Assembly (NCBI GenBank): GCA_963700475.1
Contig: CAVOXR010000004.1
Coordinates: 1 to 64,000, forward strand
DNA: 64,000 bases
From: Prado023 sp963700475
Lineage (GTDB): Bacteria > Actinomycetota > Actinomycetes > S36-B12 > CAIYMF01
Direction of reading: 5' to 3'
The translations under genes and the position numbers were made by a program. The notes below the pieces were generated by a model. That model was given only the letters and a program-made list of their open reading frames with translations, did not search any database and had not been told where the DNA came from. How positions within the stretch are numbered: the stretch's first letter is position 1; every line of letters starts with the position of its first letter. Below are positions 47,272 through 55,695 of this stretch, one piece after another.

Positions 47272-48801
47272 TCAGCCCACCTGGAAGTGCGCATGCCCGA
47301 CGCGCCGCGCCCGGGTCGCTGGGCCGCCGAAGCTGGGCGGTCCGAGCGGCGGTTGAGGCGAGGCTCCGGCCGGCGTCGTCCCCGCGGCACGGGGAGTGGG
47401 GGCCTCGATGAGGATCCCGCCGAGCAGCTCGCTGTCCAGGTCGCCGATCCCGGCGGCCATCCTCCGGGTGTTGCGCCAGGCGGCCTCGTCCTGCTGGGCC
47501 AGCGTGCGCGCCTGGTAGGCCAGCGCGTCGGCGGTCCGCAGGTGTCGGAGCGCCGCCGGCGGGTCGGAGTCGCCCAGCGTAGTCCCCGTGGTGTGGTGGC
47601 CCCGGGCCTCACAGAGCCGCACCCGCGCTTCCACACCGACCGCGGCGCGCCGGGTCATGATCAGCTCGTCGGCCGCGCGGATGGCCGCTCTCGCCCCGTA
47701 CCAGGCGGTCGCCAGCAGCGACAGGGCCCGCTCCTGGGTGTCGTCGTCAGGCCGGATCGGACCCAGCGCCCGGCCCAGGGCAAGGTCGGTGTCCTGCAGT
47801 GCCCTGCGCATCTCCAGGGGGTCGTACCCGCCCGCGGAGACCTCGTCGGCTGCCCACCCCAGGGTCTCCCGGGCGTACTGACCCTTGGCCGCCAGGTCGT
47901 CGGCGACGCCGAGGCTCTCGGCCTCCGCGATGTCCTTCTCGGTCTGCCGCAGCAGGGTCGTCACCGCCTCCTGGGCCCGGGCCAGGACCTTCGGGGACCG
48001 GTCCACCGAATCCAGCAGCGTGCCGGACTGGACGATGGCCTCCTCGGCCGCTCGCGCTCGGGCCGTAGCGCCCCGCCGGTCGGACGACGCCAGCAGCTCC
48101 TCCCCGGTGGTGATCGAGGCCTGGGCGAACACGAGGCGTTCGCTGGCCAGGTCCAGGTCGTCCACCACCCCCGCGATCGTCGCGCGCGGGAACTGCGTCT
48201 TGAGCGTTCCGACGATGTCGGTCGCGTCCGACAGCCGGGCCTTGAGGGTGGTCAGATCGCCGGCCAGGTGGGTCAGGACATCGCCGACCCGCCCGTCGAG
48301 GTCGCGCTGTTCGTCGAAACGCGGCGCGAGCGCGTCCAGGTGCGTCCCGGCGGTCGCGCACCTGGTGAGGATCTCCTCGAGCAGCCCGCGCTCGTCGTCG
48401 GTATCGGCACAGTCCTGTGCCTGTCGGGCGGTGGCGAAGGCCCGGTCCAGCTCGGCCTGGGCCTTGTCCACGGCGGCGGTGAACGGCTCGACGACGTCCT
48501 CACCTGCCTCGGCTCGGGCGAGCCCCAACTCCTGCTGCGAGGACCGGATCGCGTCATCGGTGGCAACCATGGCGGCATTCGCCTCAGCCCGAAGCTCCTC
48601 GGTCGTCGGGGGGCGCGCTGCCGCATCCTGCGGCGAGCCGGCGCCTTCCCGGCCCCGATCGGCGTTGGCGTTCATCCGGTCCGGGGCGGAACGTCGATGC
48701 CGCCACCAGGCGTACGCGCCCGCAGCGATCAGGAGCAGTACTCCACCGATGATCCAGGGCCAGGCGGTACCCGTGGCTGTGGTGTCCTCGACAGCCTTCA
48801 A
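47272..48801 (-). CDS. Membrane-anchored coiled-coil protein (C-terminal part of TPM-type proteins)
   Basis: A protein of up to 509 residues: a short outer segment, one membrane helix (WPWIIGGVLLLIAAGAYAWW, about 14-33), a basic stop-transfer RHRR, and a long cytosolic alpha-helical region rich in Ala, Glu and Arg with several coiled-coil stretches. The tail is Gly/Pro-rich. The layout matches the C-terminal two thirds of actinobacterial TPM-domain proteins, but no TPM domain is encoded upstream, where ppgK lies. No ATG or GTG opens the frame; TTG 48801 with GGAG about 12 bases ahead is the best start. Function unknown, possibly cell-envelope related. Confidence 0.6.
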   Translation of the reverse strand: MKAVEDTTATGTAWPWIIGGVLLLIAAGAYAWWRHRRSAPDRMNANADRGREGAGSPQDAAARPPTTEELRAEANAAMVATDDAIRSSQQELGLARAEAGEDVVEPFTAAVDKAQAELDRAFATARQAQDCADTDDERGLLEEILTRCATAGTHLDALAPRFDEQRDLDGRVGDVLTHLAGDLTTLKARLSDATDIVGTLKTQFPRATIAGVVDDLDLASERLVFAQASITTGEELLASSDRRGATARARAAEEAIVQSGTLLDSVDRSPKVLARAQEAVTTLLRQTEKDIAEAESLGVADDLAAKGQYARETLGWAADEVSAGGYDPLEMRRALQDTDLALGRALGPIRPDDDTQERALSLLATAWYGARAAIRAADELIMTRRAAVGVEARVRLCEARGHHTTGTTLGDSDPPAALRHLRTADALAYQARTLAQQDEAAWRNTRRMAAGIGDLDSELLGGILIEAPTPRAAGTTPAGASPQPPLGPPSFGGPATRARRVGHAHFQVG

Positions 48802-48863
48802 CCCCGGTGGGGCTCCGATCGAGCCCCCCGTGAGCTGGGTTCCGAACCCGATCCCCGTCGTGG

Positions 48864-49604
48864 TCAGGCCTGCTCCGCGGCCATGGCCGCGCCCGCGATC
48901 CCGGCCTGGTTCTCCAGCTGCGCGGCCACGATGTCGGCCCGTATGTCGATCATGTGCAGGAACTTGTCAGCCTTGCGGCTGATCCCGCCGCCCACGACGA
49001 TCAGGTCGGGTGAGAACAGGAAGTCCAGATGCGAGTAGAAGCGCTGGAGCCGCGGCGCCCACTCCTTGTAGCTCAGGCCCTCGCGCTCCTTGGCTGCCGA
49101 CGAGGCACGCGCCTCGGCGCTCTCGCCGTCGATCTCGAGGTGCCCGAACTCTGTGTTCGGCACGAGCTTGCCGTCGAGGAACAGCGCGCTGCCGATACCG
49201 GTGCCCAGCGTGGTGACGATGACCACCCCGTCGCGACCCTTCGCGACGCCGAAGTCCACCTCGGCCAGGCCGGCGGCATCGGCATCGTTGAGGACGGTCA
49301 CGGTGCGCCCCGCGCGCTCGCTGAGCAGACCTGCCAGGTCGACGCCCAGCCAGTGGGGGCCGAGGTTGGCGGCGGAGTACAGCACCCCTCGCTTGACGAT
49401 GCCGGGGAACGTGCAGCCGAAGGGCCCCTCCCATCCGGCCTTCTCCACGACGTCGAGCACGGTCTGCACGACGTCATCAATGGCGTACCCCTTCGGGGTC
49501 GGGAACTTGATCCTGTCGCTGGCCAGTTCGCCAGTCTCCAGGTTCACCCGTGCGCCCTTGGTGCCGCTGCCGCCGATGTCCACTCCGAATCCGATGAGCT
49601 CCAT
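48864..49604 (-). CDS. ppgK: Polyphosphate glucokinase
   Basis: A ROK-fold kinase of 246 residues that phosphorylates glucose with polyphosphate or ATP, an actinobacterial trait. Present are the phosphate loop FGVDIGGSGTKGARV, the base aspartate in VTVLNDADAAGLAE, the TTLGTGIGSALFLDG loop and PNTEFGHLEIDG. The end is short, as in PpgK and unlike GlkA. ATG 49604 starts the family N-terminus. It is upstream of and co-oriented with the coiled-coil gene and divergent from the FtsH-like gene, 168 bp away. Confidence 0.94.
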   Translation of the reverse strand: MELIGFGVDIGGSGTKGARVNLETGELASDRIKFPTPKGYAIDDVVQTVLDVVEKAGWEGPFGCTFPGIVKRGVLYSAANLGPHWLGVDLAGLLSERAGRTVTVLNDADAAGLAEVDFGVAKGRDGVVIVTTLGTGIGSALFLDGKLVPNTEFGHLEIDGESAEARASSAAKEREGLSYKEWAPRLQRFYSHLDFLFSPDLIVVGGGISRKADKFLHMIDIRADIVAAQLENQAGIAGAAMAAEQA

Positions 49605-49772
49605 GAGGCGATCGTAGGGTCACCGGTGGTCCTGTCGCAGCCCGTGCGTCGCTGCGTGTAGATCATCCTCACGCAGAGTTGTCGGCCCGCTCGCCCGTTC
49701 GGGTGAACCCCGCCCCGATCCCACCACACAGGGCGTTGTCCTGCCCCACCATGGAGCCACAGGAGGTGCGAG

Positions 49773-51686
49773 ATGTCGATGCTCGACGAGGTGGGCACGG
49801 GACGACTGGCTACATCCACCAGCGACGTTGGTGCGGCCCGGGAACGGGCCCGGGGATACCGGCTGGGTCGGGTGGCGTTCGTCCTGGCCGTCCCGATGCT
49901 GTGGATGTGGTGGCGGATCATCGATGGGCGTCCGTTCGACCTGACCCAGGTGTCGCTGCCCACGATCGACCCGTTCCTGCTGATCGTCGGCGTCTTCTTC
50001 GGCGTCATGATCGTCACGACGCTCGGTGTGACGCTGGTCGCGGGCCGCTCGCCGCACATCACGTACCGCCCCGAGCAGATCGACGTGTCGCTGGCCGACG
50101 TCAAGGGCATCGACCTCGTGAAGGCCGACGTGGTCCGATCGCTCAACCTGTTCCTGGCCAACCGCGCGTTCCGCGCCGAGATGGGCGGAACACCGCGCCG
50201 CGGCCTGCTCTTCGAGGGTCCCCCCGGCACCGGCAAGACGTACCTGGCGAAGGCGATGGCCGCCGAGGCCGGCGTGCCGTTCCTCTTCGTGTCGGCCACG
50301 AGCTTCCAGTCGATGTACTACGGCGCGACCGCCCGCAAGATCCGGTCCTACTTCAAGGCGCTGCGCAAGGCGGCGCGCCAGGAGGGTGGCGCGATCGGCT
50401 TCATCGAGGAGATCGACGCCATCGCGATGGCCCGCTCGGGCGTCGGGTCCTCGGCCACGCCGCTCGCCGCGGCGAACCTGACCGCCCCGATGTGCTGCGG
50501 TGGGCTCTCCGGGCTCCCGGCCACGTCCCTGTCCGCCGCCACCGGGGGTGGGTCCGGGACAGTCGTGACCTCGATGATGTCGGAGGGCACCGGTGGGGTG
50601 GTCAACGAGCTGCTCGTCCAGATGCAGTCCTTCGACTCCCCGGACGGCTGGCAGAAGATGCAGGCCTGGTTCATCGACCGGATCAACCTGTTCCTCCCGG
50701 TCCACCGCCAGCTCCAGCGCCCCGTCCCGGCTGCGTCCACGATCCTGCTGATCGCTGCGACGAACCGCGCCGACAACCTCGACCCCGCGCTGCTGCGACC
50801 GGGTCGCTTCGACCGCCGGCTCAGCTTCGACCCGCCGACCCGCGCCGGGCGCCTGGAGCTCATCGACCACTACCTGGACCGCAAGGCCCACGCAGCCGAC
50901 CTCGATGACCCCGACGTCCGCGCCGGAATCGCCGCGGTCACCCAGGGCTACACGCCGGTGATGATCGAGCACCTCTTCGACGAGGCACTGGTCAACGCGC
51001 TGCGTCGCGGGGACAGCGCGATGAACCGCGCCGACGTCGAGTCCGCGCGCCTGACCGAGGAGATCGGCATGGGCCAGCCCGTGGCCTACACGCCGCACGA
51101 GAAGCGGCTGATCGCCACGCACGAGTCCGGGCACGCCACGATGGCCCACCTTGTCGCCCCGCACCGGCGCCTGGAGGTCCTGAGCATCATCAAGCGCCGC
51201 GACGCGCTCGGGATGCTCGCGCACGGCGACAGCGAGGATGTGTTCACCCGCTCGCGGACCGAGATGCTCGCCCTGATCCAGATCGCGATGGGCGGCCAGG
51301 TGGCCGAGGAGCTGTTCTTCGGCGACATCTCGACCGGCCCCGGTGGTGACCTCTCCTACGCCACCACCGTGGCGGCGCAGATGGTCGGCGCCGTGGGCAT
51401 GGGCGGCTCGCTGGTCAGCCTCGCGGCGGTCCAGCAGGGTGCGCTGGCCGACTCGAACCTCGTGGGTCGGGTGCTGTCCGATCCCGCTGGCCGCGCTGCC
51501 GTCGAGGCGATCCTGTCCGACCAGAAGCAGGTGGCCCGCGAGCTGCTGAACGCGAACCGGCACATCGTCGAGGCGCTGCGCGATGCGCTGATCGAGCGGC
51601 ATGAGCTGGTCGGCCGGCAGATCGGCGAGGTCATCGACTCCGCAGCTCCGCAGGTCGACCTGCGGGTTCCGGCGCCGATCTGCTGA
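49773..51686 (+). CDS. FtsH-like AAA+ membrane metalloprotease with two insertions
   Basis: A 637-residue AAA+ protease. Two membrane helices (about 31-49 and 66-92) flank a loop of only about 16 residues. The ATPase has Walker A GPPGTGKT (about 149-156), Walker B GFIEEIDAIA with E in place of the usual D, and the second-region motif AATNRADNLDPALLRPGRFDRR. Between them lie a Gly/Ser/Thr-rich insertion (after AMARSGVG) and a second one (DGWQKMQAWFIDRINLFLPV), both absent from ordinary FtsH. The protease has H450-E-S-G-H454 and the third ligand in GPGGDLSYATT. ATG 49773 follows GGAGGTGCG. It is probably a side branch of FtsH for membrane protein turnover, not the essential copy. Confidence 0.85.
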   Translation: MSMLDEVGTGRLATSTSDVGAARERARGYRLGRVAFVLAVPMLWMWWRIIDGRPFDLTQVSLPTIDPFLLIVGVFFGVMIVTTLGVTLVAGRSPHITYRPEQIDVSLADVKGIDLVKADVVRSLNLFLANRAFRAEMGGTPRRGLLFEGPPGTGKTYLAKAMAAEAGVPFLFVSATSFQSMYYGATARKIRSYFKALRKAARQEGGAIGFIEEIDAIAMARSGVGSSATPLAAANLTAPMCCGGLSGLPATSLSAATGGGSGTVVTSMMSEGTGGVVNELLVQMQSFDSPDGWQKMQAWFIDRINLFLPVHRQLQRPVPAASTILLIAATNRADNLDPALLRPGRFDRRLSFDPPTRAGRLELIDHYLDRKAHAADLDDPDVRAGIAAVTQGYTPVMIEHLFDEALVNALRRGDSAMNRADVESARLTEEIGMGQPVAYTPHEKRLIATHESGHATMAHLVAPHRRLEVLSIIKRRDALGMLAHGDSEDVFTRSRTEMLALIQIAMGGQVAEELFFGDISTGPGGDLSYATTVAAQMVGAVGMGGSLVSLAAVQQGALADSNLVGRVLSDPAGRAAVEAILSDQKQVARELLNANRHIVEALRDALIERHELVGRQIGEVIDSAAPQVDLRVPAPIC

Positions 51687-51767
51687 TCCCGCAGGTCCGG
51701 CAGGCTGGGCGGCCGGGGCGCGGTGGGCGCGCACCTGGTCTGGGGAGTTGCGGGTGGGCTCCCGAGG

Positions 51768-53060
51768 TCAGTGCCGGGGCAACGGCAGCGCGCGCGGGAG
51801 ATCGCGCTCCGTCGGGCCCACGTAGACCTGTCGGGGACGGCCGATCCTGGTCGCCGGGTCCTCGATCATCTCGTGCCACTGGGCGATCCACCCGGGCAGC
51901 CGGCCGAGGGCGAACAGCACTGTGAACATCCGCGGCGGGAAGCCGATCGCCTTGTAGATCAGACCGGTGTAGAAGTCGACGTTCGGGTAGAGCTTGCGCG
52001 AGGCGAAGTAGTCGTCGGCCAGGGCGATCTGCTCGAGTTCGATCGCGATCTCGAGCATCGGGTCATCGACACCGAGCTGCTGCAGGACGTCGTACGTGGC
52101 GGCCTTGACGATCGCGGCGCGCGGGTCGTAGTTCTTGTAGACCCGGTGGCCGAAGCCCATGAGCCGGTGACCCGGCTCGCGGTCCTTGACCTTCGAGACG
52201 AAGTCCTGGGCGGTCAGGCCCTCCTTGTGGATCCGGGTCAGCATCTCCAGCACGGCCTGGTTCGCGCCGCCGTGCAGGGGGCCGAACAACGCGTTGATCC
52301 CCGCGGAGATCGAGGCGAACATGTTGGCGTGCGACGAACCCACGAGGCGGACCGTGGACGTCGAGCAGTTCTGCTCGTGGTCGGCATGCAGGATGAACAG
52401 CATGTCCAGGGTGCGCGCGACGAGCGGATCGACCTCGTAGGGAGCCGTGGGCACCCCGAACGTGAGCCGCAGGAAGTTCTCCGTCAGGCTCTTGGAGTTG
52501 TCGGGGTACAGGAACGGCTGGCCGATCGACTTCTTGTGTGCGTACGCGGCGATCGTGGGCAGCTTGGCCAGGAGTCGCACCGTCGAGATGTGCACCTGCT
52601 GCGGGTCGAACGGGTCAAGGGAGTCCTGGTAGAACGTCGACAGGGCTGATACCGCGGAGCTCAGCACCGGCATCGGGTGCGCATCGCGCGGGAACCCGTC
52701 GAAGAATCGACGCAGGTCCTCGTGCAGCATCGTGTGCGACTGGATGTTCGCCTCGAACTCCTTGAGCTCGTCGGCCGTCGGGAGCTCGCCGTAGATGAGC
52801 AGGTAGCTCACCTCGGTGAAGGTCGAGTGGGCGGCCAGCTGCTCGATGGGGTACCCGCGATAGCGCAGGATCCCGGCATCGCCGTCGATGTAGGTGATCG
52901 CCGACCGGCACGACGCGGTGTTGACGAACCCCGGGTCGTAGGCGACGTGGCCGGTCTCCTTGAGCAACATCCCGGTGTCCCAGCCGGACTCGCCGTCGGT
53001 GGCTTCGAGCTCGGCCATTTCGACCTCGCCGGAGTCGTGGACCAGCTTCGCGTTACCCAT
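51768..53060 (-). CDS. gltA: Citrate synthase
   Basis: A hexameric-type (type II) citrate synthase of 430 residues that joins acetyl-CoA and oxaloacetate. Catalytic histidines lie in FGPLHGGANQAVLEML and MGFGHRVYKNYDPRA, and the aspartate is in LYPNVDFYTGLIYKAIG. The N-terminal GDAGILRYRGYPIEQLAAHS is typical. The start is ATG 53060. Acetyl-CoA made by acs elsewhere in the window enters the TCA cycle here. It converges on the FtsH-like gene with an 81-bp gap. Confidence 0.96.
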   Translation of the reverse strand: MGNAKLVHDSGEVEMAELEATDGESGWDTGMLLKETGHVAYDPGFVNTASCRSAITYIDGDAGILRYRGYPIEQLAAHSTFTEVSYLLIYGELPTADELKEFEANIQSHTMLHEDLRRFFDGFPRDAHPMPVLSSAVSALSTFYQDSLDPFDPQQVHISTVRLLAKLPTIAAYAHKKSIGQPFLYPDNSKSLTENFLRLTFGVPTAPYEVDPLVARTLDMLFILHADHEQNCSTSTVRLVGSSHANMFASISAGINALFGPLHGGANQAVLEMLTRIHKEGLTAQDFVSKVKDREPGHRLMGFGHRVYKNYDPRAAIVKAATYDVLQQLGVDDPMLEIAIELEQIALADDYFASRKLYPNVDFYTGLIYKAIGFPPRMFTVLFALGRLPGWIAQWHEMIEDPATRIGRPRQVYVGPTERDLPRALPLPRH

Positions 53061-53282
53061 GGGTTCCTCCCCTGCCGAGGGTGGTGTGCGGTGCGCCCAC
53101 CCTATCGACGCACTGGCCGGCTCGTCGGCCGGGCCGCCCCTCTGGTCGTGGATTCCGGGCCTGGCCCCGGTACCCCACTGGGTATGCTTCTCTCACCTCG
53201 GGAGGGCCTGTGTCAAGGGCCTGATGACCCCGATTCGGGGGGTCCTGCCAAGGCCGGATCCGGCACGGTGTTCGATGGGGGC

Positions 53283-53927
53283 ATGCGCCTCGATCATGTC
53301 TCGTACGCCGCCCCCGTCGAGCACCTCGCCGACACGGTCCAGCGGATCGGGTCCGCCCTCGGTGCGACCTTCACCGACGGGGGTCTGCACCCGCGCTTCG
53401 GCACCCGCAACTTCATCCTCCCCCTGGCTGGCGGAACCTACCTCGAGGTCGTCGCCGCGCTCGACCACCCGGCGGCCTACAGCGCCCCCTTCGGCCGTGC
53501 AGTGCGCGCGCGGGCTGACGAGGGCGGCGGCTGGATGGGCTGGGTCGTGTCGGTCTCGGACATGGCGAAGGTGGAGGCCCGGCTCGGTCGGCAGGCCGTG
53601 GAGGGTCACCGCGTTCGGCCCGACGGGTACGACCTGCACTGGCAGCAGATCGGCGTCCTGGACACGATGGCCGACGCGCAACTGCCGTTCTTCGTCCACT
53701 GGGAGGCCGACGGCGACCACCACCCGTCGGCCGGCGGCCGCGACGTCCGTATCGCCCAGCTGGACATCGCCGGGTCGCCGGAGCGCATCGCCGCCTGGCT
53801 GGGTGAGCCGGTGCAGCATCCCCTCGACGAGGTCGACGTCGCCTGGCTCGACGAGGACGACCCGGCCGGGCCCGGCCTGGTCGCGGTCACCCTCCTGACC
53901 CCCCGCGGAGTGGTCCGCATCGACTGA
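53283..53927 (+). CDS. VOC/glyoxalase-like domain protein
   Basis: A 214-residue cytosolic protein of the glyoxalase_3 type within the VOC superfamily. The first half reads MRLDHVSYAAPVEHLADTVQ, then GTRNFILPLAGGTYLEVVAALDHP, with the typical first histidine and a glutamate in metal-ligand positions. The second half repeats the fold (PFFVHWEADGDHHPS, IAQLDIAGSPERIAAWLG). ATG 53283 is taken although no clear ribosome-binding site is visible; GTG 53268 is an alternative. A small hairpin at 53226-53244 lies upstream. The substrate is unknown. Confidence 0.75.
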   Translation: MRLDHVSYAAPVEHLADTVQRIGSALGATFTDGGLHPRFGTRNFILPLAGGTYLEVVAALDHPAAYSAPFGRAVRARADEGGGWMGWVVSVSDMAKVEARLGRQAVEGHRVRPDGYDLHWQQIGVLDTMADAQLPFFVHWEADGDHHPSAGGRDVRIAQLDIAGSPERIAAWLGEPVQHPLDEVDVAWLDEDDPAGPGLVAVTLLTPRGVVRID

Positions 53928-54240
53928 CGTCGCGCGCGCGGCCACCTGGGCCAGCTCTGAACCTCGCGGGCCCTTCAGTCGCAAGGGCACGCTTCCGACC
54001 GGCCATCGCGCCGCCTGGTCCGACTGTGCGCGCGCTCCTGTCGGTCCTCGGTGGTCCGCGACCGCGTGGAGCGACGGGAACGCCCGCGAGATTGGCTGCT
54101 GGAACGATCGCCGCCCTGCGGATCGACGCGACCAGCCGCGAGGGACACCGGCGTACGTGTGCCTGAGCCCCCCACCGAGGGCAATCCACAGATTCCCCCG
54201 CTGGGGTTCCCGTCGGGCAGTCCGCGGCAATGGTGGCCCA
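53928..54240. other. 313-bp gap without a supported gene
   Basis: No coding frame with family similarity, ribosome-binding site or normal codon use is visible on either strand, and no hairpin stands out. It separates the VOC gene from the AbiEi/DUF559-like gene and probably holds the promoter of the latter. Confidence 0.5.
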
Positions 54241-55231
54241 ATGCCGCGAACGATCAGGTGGGACCCACCTCGCACGCCCTTCACGCTCGCCCATGTGGCC
54301 CCATTGGGCGTGACGCGCAATGTCCTGCGCTCAGCAGTGGCCTCAGGACGAGTCGTGCCGTTGGTACGGGGAGTGTTCATCGCGGCCGAGGCGATGGCTG
54401 CGGACCCGGCGGGGCTGCACCTGCAGAGGGCCTTGGCGGTCCAGTTGCGGCGCCCGACGGCGATAGCCAGTCATCGGACCGCTGCGCTTGCGTGGGGGCT
54501 CGCCCTCGACGAGCCAGCGTCAGCAGCGGCAGATCCCGTGTCGTTCATTGTCCCGAGCCGCTCCAACGTGCGTTCGCTGGCCGGCGAGGGCTTCGTCGTC
54601 GCTGCGCGGGACCTCCCGGCCGAGCATCGCATCGCTCACCCCAGCGGGCTGCTGGTCACCTCCATAGCGAGGACCGCGGTGGACGTGGCGGCGGTGGAGC
54701 CGTCTCTGCCAGCCGCGCTGGTCATTCTGGACGCGGCGGCGCGCCAGATGCTAATCGACGCCGTCGGCGAATGGCGCGTGCGGACGCACTACGTCCGGCC
54801 CCGGAGCCTGGCGGGAGCCGTCGAGCCCGATTCGCGAGGCTGCGGAGCGCGCCGCCACCCAGTTCACGCGTCATCGTCTGGTGGAGGCCGTTGCCCTGGT
54901 GGACCCACGTCGGGAGTCTCCCTTGGAGTCGTTCAGCTTCGGCCAGATGGTGCTGTACGGAATCCCCCTGCCGCAGCTCCAGGTCCGGATCCGCACCGCG
55001 AGGGGTGATGTGTACCCCGACTTCCTCTGGGAGGAAGCCATGGTCATCGGCGAGGCCGACGGTATGGCGAAGTACCGAACCCCGGAGGACCTGAAGTCCG
55101 AGAAGTGGCGGCAGGAGGACCTCGAGGAGCTGGGCTACCGGGTGGTTCGCTGGGGCGACCGTGACATCCGCCGCAGCCCCGCGCAGGTGATGGGCCGAGT
55201 CGCCGCCGCAATCGAGGCCCGCTCGCGCTGA
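54241..55231 (+). CDS. AbiEi-like/DUF559-type protein, frame interrupted by one extra base
   Basis: After correction near 54813 this is a protein of about 329 residues. The N-terminal part resembles AbiEi-like antitoxin domain proteins (VTRNVLRSAVASGRVVPLVRGVF, then ASHRTAALAWGLAL). The C-terminal part has the DUF559 restriction-endonuclease-like pattern D..E.D...K (VYPDFLWEEAMVIGEADGMAKY), then REDLEELGYRVVRW-like KWRQEDLEELGYRVVRWGDRD. Such orphan genes are common in actinobacteria and have no known toxin partner; none is found here. The corrected junction reads SLAEPSSPIREAAERAATQF. Confidence 0.65.
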
Positions 55232-55249
55232 TGCTGGCCGGACGGACCT

Positions 55250-55428
55250 ACCTCGCGCCAGTTCCGGTGGTATGAACCGACCCAGTGACCGTCGCCGACC
55301 AACCTCGCACCAGAAGCGGTGGTTCCCGGACCATCCGTCGCAGGTCTTGCCACCGGAACTGGTGCAAAGTCCGGGCCCGGAGCCCTGTGATCAGGCGGTA
55401 TTCACCGGAACTGGTGCGAGGTTGGTGG
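55250..55428. repeat. Cluster of four inverted/direct copies of an approximately 20-bp element
   Basis: The element ACCGGAACTGGTGCGAGGTT occurs in forward orientation at 55402-55428 (full) and 55349-55366 (first half). It occurs in reverse at 55250-55270 (one C/T difference) and, diverged in its centre, at 55299-55325. The core CACC-GGAACT-GGTG is itself a small palindrome. Any forward copy can pair with a reverse copy into a long stem. This resembles a REP-like or miniature inverted-repeat element more than a CRISPR. Confidence 0.65.
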
Positions 55429-55639
55429 TCGCACAACCAGGCCGGCTGCACCGCCCACAGGGTCCTTGCAGACCGCGTCGGGTTCGAGCCGATCGTGTTC
55501 GGAGGCGGGGCGGGGGTGGTCAGGAGGGTGGCGGTCGGCAGGGGGGTCAGGCGGCCAGGCGGTGAGGCGGTCGGGCGGGACGGGGTCAGGGGCGGGGGCG
55601 ACGTGGCCAGGCGGTGAGCGCGGGCGGGACGGGGTCGAG

Positions 55640-55681
55640 GCGGTCGGGCGGTGACGCGGTCGGGCGGTGACGCGGTCGGGC
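55640..55681. repeat. 16-bp tandem repeat, about 2.6 copies
   Basis: GCGGTCGGGCGGTGAC is repeated exactly at 55640-55655 and 55656-55671 and begins a third time at 55672. It lies just past the dapC stop. Confidence 0.7.
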
Positions 55682-55695
55682 GAGAAGCCAGGCGA

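Larger units (their letters stand above)
55232..55695. other. 464-bp repeat-rich, gene-free region
   Basis: The first 200 bases hold a cluster of inverted copies of an approximately 20-bp element (55250-55428). The remainder is G-rich low-complexity DNA built of CGGTCGGGCGG-like units and ends in a 16-bp tandem repeat. Open frames crossing it have no plausible composition. Confidence 0.6.

Noticed and set aside
53226..53244. GACCCC/GGGGTC hairpin as a terminator before the VOC gene
   Set aside because: The stem is only 6 bp and there is no upstream plus-strand gene to terminate; kept out as a feature.
55250..55428. CRISPR array
   Set aside because: Copies differ in orientation, length and spacing, spacers are not of equal size, and no cas gene is present.
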